Source of the DNA: Flaccisagitta enflata
Lineage: Eukaryota > Chaetognatha > Sagittoidea > Aphragmophora
Direction of reading: 5' to 3'
Length of the DNA: 64,000 nt
Assembly (NCBI GenBank): GCA_965153355.1
Contig: OZ231126.1
Location: forward strand, 80,724,001 to 80,788,000
Positions 62,401 through 64,000 of this stretch are shown here, in pieces. A program made the translations under genes and the position numbers. The notes below the pieces were generated by a model. It saw nothing but the letters and a program-made list of their open reading frames with translations, was not told the DNA's origin and ran no database searches. Numbering within the stretch: the first letter of the stretch is position 1; the number at the start of each line of letters is the position of its first letter.

Positions 62401-64000
62401 TATGATAGGTGAGCAGGCCCCGGAGGAGCCAATGACCTATGCTTATTTGACGTGGTATGCAAGATATGGGCTTTGAAGCTGAGATTTGGCCCTCAAACTA
62501 GGAATAAGTCCTAACATTTGGGCCTTTAACATGTTATTTGGGGCTGAAGCAAGGATTTTAGGTTCAAAGATGGGATTAGGGCTTCAAACATTAATATTTA
62601 GGCCTCTGTGCCAGATTTTGAGCCTCTTGGCTGGAATTTGGGCCTCAAGGCTAGAATTTGGGCCTCAAGGGTAGAATTTGGATCTCTGGGGTTAGATATA
62701 GGCCTCACAGCTAGAATTTGGGCCTCGGGACTAGAATTTGGGCCTCAAAGCTGGGATTTGGGGTCCTAAGGCTAAGATTTGGGCCTCAAAGCTATGATTT
62801 GGGCTGCAACGCTAAGATTTGGGCTTATGATAGGTCAGCAGGCCCCAAAGGAGCCAATGACCTATGCTTATTTGACGTGGTATGCAAGATATGGGCTTTG
62901 AGGCTGAGATTTGGCCCTCAAACTAGGAATTAGTCCTAACATTTGGGCCTTTAACATGTTATTTGGGGCTTGAGCAAGGATTTTTGGTTCAAAGATGGGA
63001 TTAGGGCTTCAAACATTAGTATTTAGGCCTCAGTGCTAGATCCTGGGCCTCTTGGCTGGAATTTGGGCCTCAAGGCTAGAATTTTGGCCTCAAGGGTAGA
63101 ATTTGGATCTCTGGGGTTAGATACAGGCCTCACAGCTAGAATTTGGGCCTCGGGACTAGAATTTGGGCCTCAAAGCTGGGATTTGGGGTCCTAAGGCTAA
63201 GATTTGGGCCTCAAAGCTATGATTTGGGCTGCAACGCTAAGATTTGGGCTTATGATAGGTGAGCAGGCCCCGGAGGAGCCAATGACCTATGCTTATTTGA
63301 CGTGGTATGCAAGATATGGGCTTTGAAGCTGAGATTTGGCCCTCAAACTAGGAATAAGTCCTAACATTTGGGCCTTTAACATGTTATTTGGGGCTTGAGC
63401 AAGGATTTTAGGTTCAAAGATGGGATTAGGGCTTCAAACATTAGTATTTAGGCCTCTGTGCCAGATTTTGAGCCTCTTGGCTGGAATTTGGGCCTCAAGG
63501 CTAGAATTTGGGCCTCAAGGGTAGAATTTGGATCTCTGGGGTTAGATATAGGCCTCACAGCTAGAATTTGGGCCTCGGGACTAGAATTTGGGCCTCAAAG
63601 CTGGGATTTGGGGTCCTAAGGCTAAGATTTGGGCCTCAAAGCTATGATTTGGGCTGCAACGCTAAGATTTGGGCTTATGATAGGTCAGCAGGCCCTGAAG
63701 AAGCCAATGACCTATGCTTATTTGAAGTGGTATGCAAGATACGGGCTTTGAGGCTGAGATTTGGCCCTCAAACTAGGAATAAGTCCTAACATTTGGGCCT
63801 TTAACATGTTATTTGGGGCTTGAGCAAGGATTTTAGGTTCAAAGATGGGATTAGGGCTTCAAACATTAATATTTAGGCCTCAGTGCTAGATTTTGGGCCT
63901 CTTGGCTGGAATTTGGGCCTCAAGGCTAGAATTTGGGCCTCAAGGGTAGAATTTGGATCTCTGGGGTTAGATACAGGCCTCACAGCTAGAATTTGGGCCT
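62401..64000 (+). repeat. Higher-order satellite array, 425-bp monomers in 850-bp dimers, open at right
   Basis: Markers tatgataggt at 62401, 62827, 63251 and 63677 give periods of 426, 424 and 426. Units 1 and 3 share gtgagcaggccccggaggag and ctctgtgccagattttgagc. Units 2 and 4 share gtcagcaggccc and cagtgctaga. So the pattern is A-B-A-B. Each monomer is itself about 20 copies of a 20-base gggcctcaaggctagaattt unit plus one R2-end-like segment. It continues beyond the window. Confidence 0.92.

Overview
The window looks like a transposon- and satellite-rich stretch of an invertebrate animal genome. Evidence: genes with phase-consistent GT-AG introns, envelope-bearing LTR retroelements, hAT-like and pogo-like inverted-repeat elements, foldback MITEs, very long di- to tetranucleotide microsatellites, and minisatellite and satellite arrays. 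I saw no prokaryotic features, no rRNA or tRNA gene and no certain host gene. The species cannot be named from sequence alone.

Bases 1-10147 hold element 1, a decayed Ty3/gypsy-like retroelement read on the minus strand (gag, protease, RT, RNase H, integrase). It is broken by stops, a frameshift and two palindromic MITE insertions, and its 3' part carries a nearly perfect 1118-bp tandem duplication. Each duplicate holds a plus-strand ORF for a small single-pass membrane protein. Bases 10148-13597 are mostly non-coding, with one interspersed repeat and several microsatellites.

Bases 13725-36106 are the centrepiece: a complete, young LTR retroelement of about 22.4 kb (element 2). It has two 564-bp LTRs (TG...CA, about 3 differences by eye), a 4-bp target duplication (aaac), a polypurine tract directly beside the 3' LTR and a candidate primer-binding site beside the 5' LTR. 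On the minus strand it encodes a very large Gag-protease ORF (1863 codons, two retropepsin-like motifs), then an intact Pol in the same frame after a single UGA, then two accessory ORFs and an F-type-like envelope glycoprotein. On the plus strand, antisense to the genomic RNA, lie two multi-exon genes (A, 6 exons, 210 aa, one membrane span; B, 5 exons, 394 aa, hydrophobic segment plus Cys clusters). Their introns would not be spliced from a minus-strand genomic RNA, which explains how they can persist in a retroelement. I infer an ambisense, envelope-bearing giant retroelement that carries intron-containing cargo. Element 1 also has an antisense membrane-protein ORF downstream of pol, so the layout may be shared.

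Element 2 sits inside an 11-bp minisatellite that resumes at 36107. Bases 36107-64000 are repeats: a 71-bp tandem array, nested palindromic and TIR elements (including a hAT-like element with a perfect 8-bp target duplication), a short interspersed family (R1), a GC-palindrome-ended family with internal 20-bp repeats (R2), a 173-bp satellite, and a 20-bp-unit satellite organised as a roughly 850-bp dimeric higher-order repeat running off the right edge. The only possible host coding trace is a short exon-like segment at 60218-60348 that resembles the N-terminal motif of DEG/ENaC channels; this is tentative.
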